From Lacticaseibacillus suibinensis (GTDB lineage: Bacteria; Bacillota; Bacilli; Lactobacillales; Lactobacillaceae), in assembly GCF_003946175.1 (NCBI RefSeq), contig NZ_RHOK01000004.1, positions 1 to 64,000 on the forward strand: a stretch of 64,000 nucleotides of DNA. Direction: 5' to 3'. Every line of letters starts with the position of its first letter. Position 1 is the first letter of the stretch. The notes under the pieces are model-generated. The model was given only the letters and a program-made list of their open reading frames with translations, was not told where the DNA came from and searched no databases. Below, piece by piece: positions 44,093-52,214 of this stretch. Position numbers and translations under genes: made by a program.

Positions 44093-44947
44093 ATGTATCG
44101 AGCAGCACTGATCTTAGAAGGTGGGGCTTTGCGCGGTCAGTACACCGCCGGAGTCTTGGATACGTTTTTGAAGCATGACATTCACTTTGAACTGGTGGTT
44201 GGCGTGTCAGCCGGGGCGCTTTGTGGGACAAACTACTTGTCCGAGCAGATTGGGCGGACCAATACCATCAACACCAAACACCGCCAAGATAAAAATTATA
44301 TTTCCCTGCGCCGGGCTTTTAAACGCCAGGACATTATCAATCTTGATTATCTATTTGCTCCTCACAGCGGTGATTGGGAGAACTTTGATGAGCGGACCTA
44401 CCGCAGCTCAACCAGCGAATTTGTCGTGGTCGCAACGGCGTTGGCTTCCGGCCAGGCTGTGTACTTTAGACATCCTCAAGGGCGCGACTTGGTGGCAGAT
44501 TTGAAGGCCAGCTCCGCGATGCCGTTTATCTCGGCACTAGCAATGACGAACGCTGGCGTCTGCCTGGATGGCGGGATTGCCGATTCCATTCCGTTCGCTT
44601 ATGCCCAAAAGCGCGGCTTTGATCAAATCGTGGTGGTCCGCACGAGAGAGCGCACCTACCGCAAGAACCCGACGAGCGCCGTGTTGCGCCGTGCTTATCA
44701 GCGCAGTTTTGCCGAATATCCGGCCTTTGCTAGCACCGCCAGCGCGCGGCCAGAGATGTATAACCAGCAGGCTGCTCAGCTGCAGCAACTCGAGCAGCAA
44801 GGACAGGTCTTTGTCATTGCGCCACAAGAGCCAGTCACCGTTGGCCGCCTGGAGCGTGATGTCAACAAATTAACCGCTTTGCATCAAACCGGGATGACAG
44901 AAGCCGAAGCGGCGCTACCAGCGATGACGACCTATTTAACCCACTAA
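44093..44947 (+). CDS. patatin-like phospholipase
   Basis: A 284-residue patatin/YjjU-type lipid hydrolase. The oxyanion motif is LEGGALRGQYTAG, the nucleophile Ser is in GVSAGAL (GxSxG), and the catalytic Asp is in DGG (CLDGGIADSIPF). It should cleave acyl esters of phospholipids, though the substrate is unknown. It starts directly after the stop of the membrane protein gene and ends at a strong terminator. A second patatin lies at 59148. Confidence 0.92.
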   Translation: MYRAALILEGGALRGQYTAGVLDTFLKHDIHFELVVGVSAGALCGTNYLSEQIGRTNTINTKHRQDKNYISLRRAFKRQDIINLDYLFAPHSGDWENFDERTYRSSTSEFVVVATALASGQAVYFRHPQGRDLVADLKASSAMPFISALAMTNAGVCLDGGIADSIPFAYAQKRGFDQIVVVRTRERTYRKNPTSAVLRRAYQRSFAEYPAFASTASARPEMYNQQAAQLQQLEQQGQVFVIAPQEPVTVGRLERDVNKLTALHQTGMTEAEAALPAMTTYLTH

Positions 44948-44957
44948 TCAGAAGATT

Positions 44958-44985
44958 AAAAAAACCCGCAAATTTGCGGGTTTTT
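44958..44985. terminator. terminator between patatin and tRNA-Arg
   Basis: AAAAACCCGCAAATTTGCGGGTTTTT is a perfect palindrome in two 13-base arms (44960-44972 and 44973-44985) and can serve both strands. Confidence 0.92.
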
Positions 44986-44998
44986 CTTGGCTCAAAAG

Positions 44999-45072
44999 TG
45001 CGATAGCCGAGATTCGAACTCGGGACCGATGGTTTAGAAGACCATTGCTCTATCCAACTGAGCTACTATCGC
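44999..45072 (-). tRNA. tRNA-Arg (anticodon UCU)
   Basis: On the minus strand the acceptor arms GCGATAG and CTATCGC pair, the D arm has AGCTCAGTTGG, the T arm has GGTTCGAATC-type sequence (GAGTTCGAATCTC), and the anticodon stem ATGGT/ACCAT encloses CTTCTAA with anticodon TCT. It reads AGA codons. CCA is not encoded. A strong promoter lies just upstream. Confidence 0.96.
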
Positions 45073-45084
45073 AGCACGCTTTCC

Positions 45085-45114
45085 ATTATACGAACGGGCA
45101 ACGAGGCCTGTCAA
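45085..45114 (-). promoter_or_regulatory. tRNA-Arg promoter
   Basis: Minus strand: perfect -35 TTGACA (45109-45114) and -10 TATAAT (45085-45090), spacer 18 bp. Confidence 0.88.
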
Positions 45115-45126
45115 TCACTGCTTGGC

Positions 45127-45155
45127 TTGAAAGGCGGCGGTGAGTCGACTAGACT
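45127..45155 (+). promoter_or_regulatory. pepX promoter
   Basis: -35 TTGAAA (45127-45132) and -10 TAGACT (45150-45155), spacer 17 bp; divergent from the tRNA promoter. Confidence 0.7.
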
Positions 45156-45186
45156 GAAAGAAATGAAGAAGAAATGAGGAATTGCT

Positions 45187-47583
45187 TTGAAACTCAATCA
45201 ATTTGGCCGTGTCACCGTCAACTTTGACCAGCAATGCCAGGAACTGACTGCCATCGGCTTTGACGTGACGCTGGACCAACCTTTAGCGGCGGTCGCCAGC
45301 GCGGCCTATGCCAAACTTTTTCCAGAGGCGTTGTCGAATACTGCCAAGCAGCAAGCCTTTGCCGCAGTGGCCGCCACAGCCAAGCTCGACCTGGGGGAGT
45401 GGCTGGCCACTAAGCCAGCGACCATTAGCCGCGAAATCTTTTACGCGATTGCTTTGCAACTGCTGGGCTTTGAACCCCTGACGGAGTATCAACTGGATGA
45501 TGCCCTTGGCTTTATGGCCAAAACCCAGCTGCCAGTCGTCGACGATGCGATTGAGTCCGCAGCGGATTTTTATGCGGCGTTGTATTTGCTGCTGTGCACG
45601 CGCACGAAGCACTTGGTCAACTATTTGGATGATTTGGCCAATCGCGGGTTCTTTAAGGACTTCCAAACCGGTAAGGCCAAACCGGAGTATCTCTTCTTCA
45701 ATGGTAAGGCGCAGGCAGTGTTTGATGCGCGCCACTTGCACCGTGAAGTGGTGTGGGTGGAATCGGACCTGGACACTGATGAAGATGGCAAACGGGACAT
45801 GCTGGAAGTGACGATTTTCCGGCCATCGGCCACGGATCAAGGCGTCAAAATGCCGGTACTGTTCACGGCCAATCCTTATTTTCATGGCACCAACGATGTC
45901 GACTGGATTACCCACAAGCCTGATCCGACGCTGGCGGTGAAGACCGAGTCGCACACGCGCGCTGAAGTCACAGCCAAAGTGCCGGCGCCGGCGGACTTGC
46001 CTCATCAACCCGTGAATGGCGAAAGCACGACCGCTGAAGTTTACGGCGATGAAAATGGCATCTACATGTTTAATGACTTTATGCTGCCGCGGGGCTTCGC
46101 GACGGTGTACTCTGGCGGGGTCGGCACCCGCGGCTCAGATGGTGTCCGCAGCACTGGGGGACAAAGTGAAACCGACTCCGCTGTGGCAGTGATTGAATGG
46201 TTGACCGGCCAGCGCAAGGCTTTCACCAACCGTACCGACGGCATCGAAATCAAAGCCTGGTGGAGCAATGGTAAAGTGGCCATGACAGGGAAGTCTTACC
46301 TGGGCACGTTGTCAATCGCCGCTGCCACCAGTGGCGTGGCGGGCCTGAAAACCGTGATTTCCGAATCTGCCATTTCCTCTTGGTACGATTATTACCGGGA
46401 AAACGGTTTAGTGGTGGCGCCTGGTGGGTTCCAAGGGGAAGACGCTGATGTACTGGCGGTGGATACCTTCTCCCGGCAGAAACAAACGGGCGATTATCTG
46501 AAAATAAAGCCCACTTGGGACCGTGTCTTGGCCCAAATCACCGCTGATCAAGATCGTCAAACTGGCGATTACAGTGCCTGGTGGGATGAGCGCAACTATC
46601 GCAACCACTTGCAAGACATTCGCTGCGATGTGGTGATTGAACACGGCCTCAACGACTGGAACGTCAAACCGGCCAATGCCATTCGCTTCTGGAATGGCTT
46701 GCGGGATTTGCCTATCAATAAGAAGTTATTTCTGCATCAAGGCCAACACACTTACCTCGACAACATTCGCTCGCTGGACTTCGCTGACCAATTGAATTTG
46801 TGGCTATCCTACGAATTGCTCGACGTTGAGAACGACGCACCTGCTACCTTGCCGAATGTCACGGTGCAAGATAACGTGACGCCGGAAACCTGGCACACTT
46901 ACGCAGATTTTGGCGCGCCAGCCAGTGACCATGAGGTGAAGCCGCTGAACTTGGCCACAGACTTCAAAGCGCCGCGAGCTGGTTTTGCTGACAATGCCAC
47001 AAGCATTTTCACAGCCGCCCATTCCAATTCTGATGAATTCGAAGCAGACATCATCAAGCCTGACTCACGCTACAATGACGCGCGCCTTTGGCTGGATTTG
47101 CCAGCGTTCAGCACAGCCGTCACCTTGGAAGGCGTCCCGCATCTGAAGCTGCGGCTATGGATTGACCAACCAACGGCCATTTTGTCGGTGCGGTTAGTCG
47201 ATGTGGGGGATGCGTTGCGGTTCACGCCAGTGGCCAGTGCGGTTGATCCAGCCGGTTGGCAACTCGGCTATGATTTCAAAACCGCTTCGATTTTGGAGTT
47301 CAAACCGGAAAAACAGCCGTCTGCCAGCAAGCTGATCAGTTTCGGTCACGTCAACGTTCAAAACCAGCACAACGCGTATGAAAACGTGCCGGTGGTGCCG
47401 GGTCAACCGTTCACCGTCGAGTTCGATTTGCAGCCAACGCATTTGAACTTGCCGGCCAGTCGCCATCTGGCGCTGATCATTCATGGCGCGGATATGGCGC
47501 AGACCCAGCGGACCGAGACGGTGGTCAATTTCCACGTTGATCTGGCCCAAAGCGAATTGTTACTGCCGTTGCGGACGAAATAA
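45187..47583 (+). CDS. pepX: Xaa-Pro dipeptidyl-peptidase PepX
   Basis: A 798-residue cytoplasmic serine peptidase that removes X-Pro dipeptides, important for using casein peptides. An N-terminal helical dimerisation domain precedes the alpha/beta-hydrolase domain with nucleophile motif GKSYLGTLS, Asp in HGLNDWNVKP and His in HQGQHTY, and a C-terminal jelly-roll. The start is TTG 45187 after GAGGAATT, as in the casei group. It is a one-gene unit. Confidence 0.97.
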   Translation: MKLNQFGRVTVNFDQQCQELTAIGFDVTLDQPLAAVASAAYAKLFPEALSNTAKQQAFAAVAATAKLDLGEWLATKPATISREIFYAIALQLLGFEPLTEYQLDDALGFMAKTQLPVVDDAIESAADFYAALYLLLCTRTKHLVNYLDDLANRGFFKDFQTGKAKPEYLFFNGKAQAVFDARHLHREVVWVESDLDTDEDGKRDMLEVTIFRPSATDQGVKMPVLFTANPYFHGTNDVDWITHKPDPTLAVKTESHTRAEVTAKVPAPADLPHQPVNGESTTAEVYGDENGIYMFNDFMLPRGFATVYSGGVGTRGSDGVRSTGGQSETDSAVAVIEWLTGQRKAFTNRTDGIEIKAWWSNGKVAMTGKSYLGTLSIAAATSGVAGLKTVISESAISSWYDYYRENGLVVAPGGFQGEDADVLAVDTFSRQKQTGDYLKIKPTWDRVLAQITADQDRQTGDYSAWWDERNYRNHLQDIRCDVVIEHGLNDWNVKPANAIRFWNGLRDLPINKKLFLHQGQHTYLDNIRSLDFADQLNLWLSYELLDVENDAPATLPNVTVQDNVTPETWHTYADFGAPASDHEVKPLNLATDFKAPRAGFADNATSIFTAAHSNSDEFEADIIKPDSRYNDARLWLDLPAFSTAVTLEGVPHLKLRLWIDQPTAILSVRLVDVGDALRFTPVASAVDPAGWQLGYDFKTASILEFKPEKQPSASKLISFGHVNVQNQHNAYENVPVVPGQPFTVEFDLQPTHLNLPASRHLALIIHGADMAQTQRTETVVNFHVDLAQSELLLPLRTK

Positions 47584-47588
47584 CATTA

Positions 47589-47629
47589 AAAATCGGCATC
47601 TCGCGAGGTAAGCGAGGTGCCGATTTGAC
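47589..47629 (+). terminator. pepX terminator
   Basis: AAATCGGCATCTCGC pairs with GCGAGGTGCCGATTT; the T-run after it is short and interrupted. Confidence 0.75.
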
Positions 47630-47679
47630 TTTTCGTTTCAAAATGATGGTGGCGCTGGTCGCAGGTTCGCTACTGGTGG

Positions 47680-47736
47680 TATACTGAAGGTCCTTGGCAG
47701 GGGCAGGGTTCGATTGCAGTTTGATCGAGCCTTTTT
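47680..47736 (+). ncRNA. possible very short transcript
   Basis: A -10 TATACT (47680-47685, preceded by TGG) without a clear -35 is followed about 23 bases later by an intrinsic terminator: GGTTCGAT 47708-47715 pairs with ATCGAGCC 47724-47731, then TTTTT. Nothing is encoded between them. It may instead be a backup terminator for pepX. Confidence 0.35.
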
Positions 47737-47982
47737 CTATTTCGTCCGGTGGAAATAATACCGCAGGCCGTACAAGCCGCCAATCATGGCCAACATCCAC
47801 AAGCCGTAAAGCAGGGTGAAACCGCCAAGCCTCCAGAATTTGAGACTGAGGCCGAATAGAATGACCCACAAGCAGCCGGCCACCACGAGATTCAACGGTT
47901 GATGCAAGCGTGCCGTGGTGATCAAGAGCAAACCTGCCGAAATCAGATAGATCAAAGCAATCAACAAAGCAACCAACGCCAT
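47737..47982 (-). CDS. small integral membrane protein
   Basis: An 81-residue protein with three predicted membrane segments (LVALLIALIYLISAGLLLI, LVVAGCLWVILFGLSL, FTLLYGLWMLAMIGGLYGL) and a basic C-terminal tail. No family is recognised. On the minus strand AGGAGGTGG lies three bases before the ATG at 47982; a TTG two codons later would be better spaced. A promoter sits directly upstream. It is divergent from the L21 leader. Confidence 0.7.
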   Translation of the reverse strand: MALVALLIALIYLISAGLLLITTARLHQPLNLVVAGCLWVILFGLSLKFWRLGGFTLLYGLWMLAMIGGLYGLRYYFHRTK

Positions 47983-47997
47983 CCACCTCCTGAAGGT

Positions 47998-48026
47998 AGT
48001 ATACCGGCCAAGCGCGGCGGCGACAA
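47998..48026 (-). promoter_or_regulatory. promoter of small membrane protein
   Basis: Minus strand: -35 TTGTCG (48021-48026) and -10 TATACT (47998-48003), spacer 17 bp. The leader would be only about ten bases. Confidence 0.65.
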
Positions 48027-48042
48027 TACCTACCGCCAAGAC

Positions 48043-48071
48043 TTGCGTTGACGGGTTTTCTTTGGTACAAT
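48043..48071 (+). promoter_or_regulatory. rplU promoter
   Basis: -35 TTGCGT (48043-48048) and extended -10 TGGTACAAT (TACAAT 48066-48071), spacer 17 bp. Confidence 0.7.
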
Positions 48072-48077
48072 CTGAAC

Positions 48078-48176
48078 GTTGTATTTGTCACCCCTCAACT
48101 GCAACCGCACAACGTCAGGTTTTCAAGCGTAGCACCTGACTTGGCGAGTACTCAGGGGAAAAAGCCTACGGGCAAC
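48078..48176 (+). ncRNA. ribosomal protein L21 leader
   Basis: A structured 5' leader in the place and form of the Firmicutes L21 leader. CCCCT (48091-48095) pairs with AGGGG (48154-48158), enclosing GTCAGGT (48114-48120) with ACCTGAC (48134-48140). It ends at the rplU ribosome-binding site and probably mediates feedback by L21. The fold is visible; the regulation is inferred from the family. Confidence 0.85.
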
Positions 48177-48190
48177 AGGAGGTGCACAAG

Positions 48191-48502
48191 ATGTACGCAA
48201 TTATCAAAACCGGTGGTAAGCAATACAAGGCTGAAGTCGGTGAAGCACTTTACGTCGAGAAGCTCGATGTTGAAGAAGGCAAGACAGTTACATTCGACCA
48301 AGTGATTTTGGTCGGCGGCGAAGGCGATGCCAAGATTGGCACACCAACAATCGACGGTGCAACGGTCACTGGTAAAGTTGAGAAGCAAGGGCGCGAAAAG
48401 AAGGTTGTTACCTACAAGTACAAGCCTAAGAAGCATCAACACCAGAAGAAGGGCCACCGTCAGCCATATACGAAAGTGGTTATCGACGCGATCAACGCCT
48501 AA
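48191..48502 (+). CDS. rplU: 50S ribosomal protein L21
   Basis: A 103-residue primary 23S rRNA-binding protein. The start [18 protein letters not shown] and the basic [15 protein letters not shown] are diagnostic. The ATG at 48191 follows AGGAGGTGC; a GTG nine bases earlier lies inside that site. The order rplU-prp-rpmA is standard in Firmicutes. Confidence 0.99.
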   Translation: MYAIIKTGGKQYKAEVGEALYVEKLDVEEGKTVTFDQVILVGGEGDAKIGTPTIDGATVTGKVEKQGREKKVVTYKYKPKKHQHQKKGHRQPYTKVVIDAINA

Positions 48503-48514
48503 CAAGGAGTTCGC

Positions 48515-48859
48515 ATGATCAAAGCGATTTTTACGCGGGACGCGCAAGGTGAAATCAGCCATTTTAGCTTAACCGGCCATGCCGATTCAGGTGATTACGG
48601 GCACGATTTGGTCTGTAGCGCGGTTTCAGCCGTCAGTATCGGCGCTGTCAATGGCATCGAAGCGTTAGCCGGCTTTCAGCCGGATGTTGACGCAGATGAG
48701 GTCAATGGCGGGCACTTGGTTTTGGCGCTGGAACAACCAGTGAATGGTGAACAGGAGCATATCGCGCAAATTCTCCTTGAGAATTTGCTGTTATCCCTGA
48801 CCAGCATTGAAGAAAATTACGGCGATTATTTGCACGTCACAACCCAGCAACAAGCCTGA
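48515..48859 (+). CDS. prp: ribosomal-processing cysteine protease Prp
   Basis: A 114-residue cysteine protease (YsxB family) that removes the N-terminal extension of L27. The catalytic His is in [13 protein letters not shown] and the Cys in [10 protein letters not shown]. It lies between rplU and rpmA, its substrate gene. The L27 encoded here carries the expected cleavable extension, which supports an active protease. Confidence 0.97.
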   Translation: MIKAIFTRDAQGEISHFSLTGHADSGDYGHDLVCSAVSAVSIGAVNGIEALAGFQPDVDADEVNGGHLVLALEQPVNGEQEHIAQILLENLLLSLTSIEENYGDYLHVTTQQQA

Positions 48860-48891
48860 TTCAATATTCGATACTCGGAGGTGTACAACTT

Positions 48892-49182
48892 ATGTTAAAG
48901 ATGAATTTGCAGTTCTTCTCTCACCACAAAGGTGGCGGTTCGACTTCAAACGGTCGTAACTCTGCCGGTCGCCGGCTTGGCAGCAAGCGTGCCGACGGTC
49001 AATTCGTTAAGGCTGGTAACATCTTGTACCGTCAGCGCGGTACCAAGATTCACCCAGGCGTTAACGTCGGCCGTGGCGGCGATGATACTTTGTTTGCAAC
49101 CGCAGATGGCGTTGTGAAATTCGAACGCCTTGGCCGCGATAAGAAACAAGTATCTGTTTATCCAGCAGCAAAAGCTGAATAA
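48892..49182 (+). CDS. rpmA: 50S ribosomal protein L27
   Basis: A 96-residue ribosomal protein whose N terminus reaches the peptidyl transferase centre. It begins [18 protein letters not shown], the Firmicutes extension that Prp cleaves after LQFF. The core is [28 protein letters not shown] lies before the ATG at 48892. An intrinsic terminator follows. Confidence 0.99.
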   Translation: MLKMNLQFFSHHKGGGSTSNGRNSAGRRLGSKRADGQFVKAGNILYRQRGTKIHPGVNVGRGGDDTLFATADGVVKFERLGRDKKQVSVYPAAKAE

Positions 49183-49188
49183 TCCTGA

Positions 49189-49213
49189 ACGCTCCGGAGA
49201 CGGAGCGTTTTTT
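49189..49213 (+). terminator. rpmA terminator
   Basis: ACGCTCCG pairs with CGGAGCGT around GAGA, followed by TTTTTT. Confidence 0.94.
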
Positions 49214-49242
49214 GTATGTTATTGGAAAAATGGAGGGATCAC

Positions 49243-50322
49243 ATGACCCGTTTAACCAATTTACAAGCGCAACTCAAACCCCTGAAGCTTGATGCCTTGC
49301 TGGTGTCCGACCCAGTGAACGTCACGTATCTGACTGGCTTTACCGGCGATGAAAGTGCGCTCTTGGTCAGCGCTGAAAAGGCCTGGCTCATCACCGATTC
49401 ACGCTTTACGGAACAGGTGAAACAAGAAGTAACCGAGGCCGAAATGGTGTTGCATGAACATGGCTTGTTTGCGGAAGCCGGCAGCTTGGCCCAAGCCCAT
49501 GGGCTCAAGACCGTGGGCTTTGAAGCGGAAACGCTGACCTATGCCGACTTTGCGAAGTTGCCTGAGGGCCTGCACTGGCAACCTACCCAAAATGTTGTGG
49601 CGCAACTGCGCGAAGTCAAAGACGAGCATGAACTAGCGCTCATCAAACGTGCCATTGCGATTGCGGAAGCTGGTTATCAACACGTGTTGGCGACGATTAA
49701 GCCTGGAATGACCGAGCTGGAAGTGGCCACCGACCTGGACTTTTTCATGCGTCAGCAAGGCGCAAGCGGGACCTCGTTTGAGACCATTGTGGCCAGCGGC
49801 GCGCGCGCGGCGATGCCGCATGGCGCCGCCACAGCCAAAAAGATTGAAGTCGGTGATGTGGTGACCCTGGACTGGGGCTGCGTCTACCAAGGCTATGTCT
49901 CGGACATCACCCGGACCTTTGCTGTGGGTGAACCTGATCCTAAGCTCAAAGCCATTTACAAGATTGTGGCGGCATGCAACCAGGCCACGGCGAAGATGAT
50001 GGCCCCAGGGGTGTTGGGCAAAACTATCAACGACTTTGCCCATGGGTTCATTGACCAAGCCGGCTATGGCCAGTACTTCGGCCATGGCACCGGGCATGGT
50101 ATCGGCCTATCGATTCATGAAGGGCCAGGTGCCTGGGGGCCTTACCGGGATGTGCCGCAAGCCATTGGCAATGTGGAAACCGACGAACCTGGCATTTACG
50201 TCCCAGATTTAGGCGGCGTGCGGGTCGAAGACGACCTTTTGATCACGGCGGATGGGGCGCAGTACCTCACCACGCCGGCGCCAAGTGAGTTATTGATTGT
50301 GCCAGCGCAAGATCAGACCTGA
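49243..50322 (+). CDS. pepP: Xaa-Pro aminopeptidase (M24B)
   Basis: A 359-residue pita-bread metallopeptidase that removes N-terminal residues before proline. A creatinase-like N-terminal domain (LDALLVSDPVNVTYLTGF) precedes the catalytic domain with metal ligands in LDWGCVYQGYVSDITRTF, the His of GHGTGHGIGL, and Glu residues in ETDEPGIYVP and VRVEDDL. The ATG at 49243 follows GGAGGGATC. It lies upstream of efp, as in Bacillus (yqhT-efp). Confidence 0.93.
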   Translation: MTRLTNLQAQLKPLKLDALLVSDPVNVTYLTGFTGDESALLVSAEKAWLITDSRFTEQVKQEVTEAEMVLHEHGLFAEAGSLAQAHGLKTVGFEAETLTYADFAKLPEGLHWQPTQNVVAQLREVKDEHELALIKRAIAIAEAGYQHVLATIKPGMTELEVATDLDFFMRQQGASGTSFETIVASGARAAMPHGAATAKKIEVGDVVTLDWGCVYQGYVSDITRTFAVGEPDPKLKAIYKIVAACNQATAKMMAPGVLGKTINDFAHGFIDQAGYGQYFGHGTGHGIGLSIHEGPGAWGPYRDVPQAIGNVETDEPGIYVPDLGGVRVEDDLLITADGAQYLTTPAPSELLIVPAQDQT

Positions 50323-50342
50323 GAGAAAAGTGGCTTGGTATC

Positions 50343-50530
50343 AGGCTGCGGAAGGTGGCCGCTCTTAGCCCAACGAATAGCCTAGCTCAAGGCATTGCCG
50401 GCGCACTTTGCCGGTGAGGCCTTGAGCGTAGCTATTCGCTTGGGCGTTGGCCACCTGGAGCGCAACTACAAATGGGGCGCTAAGCTCGCCGTCCTTCGCA
50501 GCCTGTAGTTGCGGCCCGCTCCGCAGCCTT
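50343..50530 (-). repeat. palindromic element (minus copy) plus partial right end
   Basis: The full copy (50343-50469) reads on the minus strand: GCCTAGC 50380-50386 and GCGTAGC 50426-50432 are its boxes, with stems TCAAGGC/GCCTTGA and GCCGG/CCGGC. Its outer arms also pair (GGTGGCC with GGCCACC). A partial plus-oriented right end follows to 50530, and GCAACTACA (50462-50470) is inverted at 50504-50512. The gap 50323-50556 holds nothing else. Confidence 0.72.
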
Positions 50531-50556
50531 TCGCCTTTTCTCTTTCGTCCTTCTGC

Positions 50557-50585
50557 TTGCATGGCCTTTGCCTGATTGATATAGT
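50557..50585 (+). promoter_or_regulatory. efp promoter
   Basis: -35 TTGCAT (50557-50562) and -10 TATAGT (50580-50585), spacer 17 bp. Confidence 0.78.
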
Positions 50586-50620
50586 AAAGTGTAGCGATTT
50601 AGCAGTTATGGAGGAAATTT

Positions 50621-51178
50621 ATGATTTCAGTAAACGATTTTAAAAATGGTTTGACGATCGAAGTCGATGGCGACTTGTGGCGGATTGTTGAATTCCAACA
50701 CGTTAAGCCAGGGAAGGGTTCCGCGTTTGTGCGGTCCACTTTGAAGAACCTGCGGACCGGGGCCGTTCAAGAAAAGACCTTCCGTTCCACTGAAAAAGTT
50801 GAAAAGGCGCAGATTGATACCAAGACCATGCAGTATTTGTATGCTGATGGCGATAGCTATGTCTTCATGGATACCAGTACTTATGAACAGCTTTCTTTGC
50901 CAGGCGATGAATTGCAGGATGCGCTGAAGTACATGAAAGAAAACATGGAAGTCAAAATCATGATGCACGGGGCCGAAACGCTGGGCGTTGAAGTGCCGAA
51001 CACTGTTGATTTGACGGTGACCGCCACCGAACCTGGCGTGCGGGGCAATACCAGTTCAGGCGGCTCCAAGCCGGCCACGATGGAGACAGGCCTGGTCGTT
51101 CAGGTGCCATTTTTCATCAACGAAGGCGATGTCTTGACCATCAATACGCAAGACGGCAGTTACATTTCTCGCGCATAA
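50621..51178 (+). CDS. efp: elongation factor P
   Basis: A 185-residue factor that relieves ribosome stalling at proline runs. It has the KOW-like first domain and two OB domains. The tip residue Lys32 is in [10 protein letters not shown], so any modification would be of the lysine type. It has its own promoter and a GGAGG before the ATG. The Asp23-like and nusB genes follow with a second promoter. Confidence 0.98.
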   Translation: MISVNDFKNGLTIEVDGDLWRIVEFQHVKPGKGSAFVRSTLKNLRTGAVQEKTFRSTEKVEKAQIDTKTMQYLYADGDSYVFMDTSTYEQLSLPGDELQDALKYMKENMEVKIMMHGAETLGVEVPNTVDLTVTATEPGVRGNTSSGGSKPATMETGLVVQVPFFINEGDVLTINTQDGSYISRA

Positions 51179-51193
51179 GTAAAAGCGCGGCAG

Positions 51194-51222
51194 TTGCTGC
51201 TGACGGTTTGATGCGTTAGACT
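51194..51222 (+). promoter_or_regulatory. promoter upstream of asp23-like gene and nusB
   Basis: -35 TTGCTG (51194-51199) and -10 TAGACT (51217-51222), spacer 17 bp. Confidence 0.65.
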
Positions 51223-51263
51223 TTTGAACGATAGCAGTGTGGCACGAGACAGGAGGAATTGGC

Positions 51264-51701
51264 ATGGCAGAAGAATCGAATATCATTCTGGCAAATCGGA
51301 CGGATGCGCAAGGCACGATTGAGATCGTTCCAGAAGTGCTGGAAGTGATTTTAGGCATCGCCGCGGTGTCCGTGGACGGGGTTTATCAAATGCGCGGCAG
51401 CATGGCCAGCACGATTAATTCATGGTTCGGTCGTGCCAATCATGGCAAAGGCGTCGATTTGAAAGTCGACGGCAAGCGGCTCACCGCCGATGTTTATGTT
51501 TATCTCGATTACGGCGTGTCCGTGCCAAAAGTGGCTTTGGCCATGCAATCGACTTTGCGTGAACAATTGCTGTACATGACCGATTTGACCCTCGATGAGG
51601 TCAATGTCCATGTGGTTGGCGTCGTGCCAGAAAAGGCGCCCAAGCTCGATGCCGAGGCCCTATTTGCCGATGACAATGGCGAAAACGAGGACGACAAGTA
51701 A
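51264..51701 (+). CDS. yqhY: Asp23/Gls24-family envelope stress protein
   Basis: A 145-residue protein of the Asp23/Gls24 family (NRTDAQGTIEIVPEVLEVIL, YVYLDYGVSVPKVA), membrane-associated proteins linked to envelope stress and, for YqhY, to fatty-acid synthesis control. The tail is acidic. The ATG at 51264 follows AGGAGGAATT. The stop abuts the nusB start. The order efp-yqhY-nusB is the usual Firmicutes one, here without accBC. Confidence 0.93.
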   Translation: MAEESNIILANRTDAQGTIEIVPEVLEVILGIAAVSVDGVYQMRGSMASTINSWFGRANHGKGVDLKVDGKRLTADVYVYLDYGVSVPKVALAMQSTLREQLLYMTDLTLDEVNVHVVGVVPEKAPKLDAEALFADDNGENEDDK

Positions 51702-52097
51702 ATGCTAGACAGACATGATACACGGGAAGCCGCCTTCAAGGTGCTGTTTGCGCTGGCGACCAATCCTGATGCTGACCGCGAAACGGTTTACCAAGAGGTA
51801 CTGCCTGAAGGCGCCGCCACGCCAGATTATCTGGTGACGCTGGTGGATGGCGTGCTGGCCAAGCAGCCGGAACTGGATGAACAGATTCAAGGTAAGCTTA
51901 AAGCAGGCTGGACTTTAGCGCGGCTTTCCAAAACCGATTTGATTTTGCTACGCCTTGGCCTATACGAAATCACCGCAGTGGCTGACGTGCCTAATCGCGT
52001 GGCCGTCAATGAAGCCATTGAACTGGCGAAGACGTACAGCGACGATCAAGCGGCAAAGTTCATCAACGGGATCTTAGGCCATTTTGTTGAGGCCTGA
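51702..52097 (+). CDS. nusB: transcription antitermination factor NusB
   Basis: A 131-residue helical RNA-binding factor that joins NusE (S10) on boxA RNA in rRNA operons. Diagnostic blocks are REAAFKVLFAL at the start and NRVAVNEAIELAKTYSDDQAAKFINGILG in outline at the end. It starts directly after yqhY, with GAGGACGAC as the ribosome-binding region, and ends at a terminator. Confidence 0.97.
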   Translation: MLDRHDTREAAFKVLFALATNPDADRETVYQEVLPEGAATPDYLVTLVDGVLAKQPELDEQIQGKLKAGWTLARLSKTDLILLRLGLYEITAVADVPNRVAVNEAIELAKTYSDDQAAKFINGILGHFVEA

Positions 52098-52100
52098 CCA

Positions 52101-52138
52101 CGAGCCGACTACTGCGTAAAGCGGAGCCGGCTTTTGCT
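52101..52138 (+). terminator. nusB terminator
   Basis: AGCCG and following bases pair imperfectly with CGGCT before TTTTG. Confidence 0.65.
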
Positions 52139-52143
52139 TTATG

Positions 52144-52161
52144 GTCGTCAGCGCTGACGAC
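52144..52161. promoter_or_regulatory. 18-bp perfect palindrome upstream of folD
   Basis: GTCGTCAGCGCTGACGAC has two 9-base arms with no spacer and lies 53 bp before the folD start. It could be an operator; no clear promoter was found around it. Confidence 0.4.
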
Positions 52162-52214
52162 GGCGAAATATCTAATGACCCAGTCGCACCGCACGGACTG
52201 CAAGGGGGAAGAAC

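Noticed and set aside
47525-48091. A 188-residue minus frame over the pepX end
   Set aside because: It crosses the pepX terminator; the 81-residue membrane protein in a different frame has the promoter and ribosome-binding site.
52098-52214. Riboswitch before folD
   Set aside because: No tetrahydrofolate or purine riboswitch core could be read; only the terminator and the palindrome are clear.
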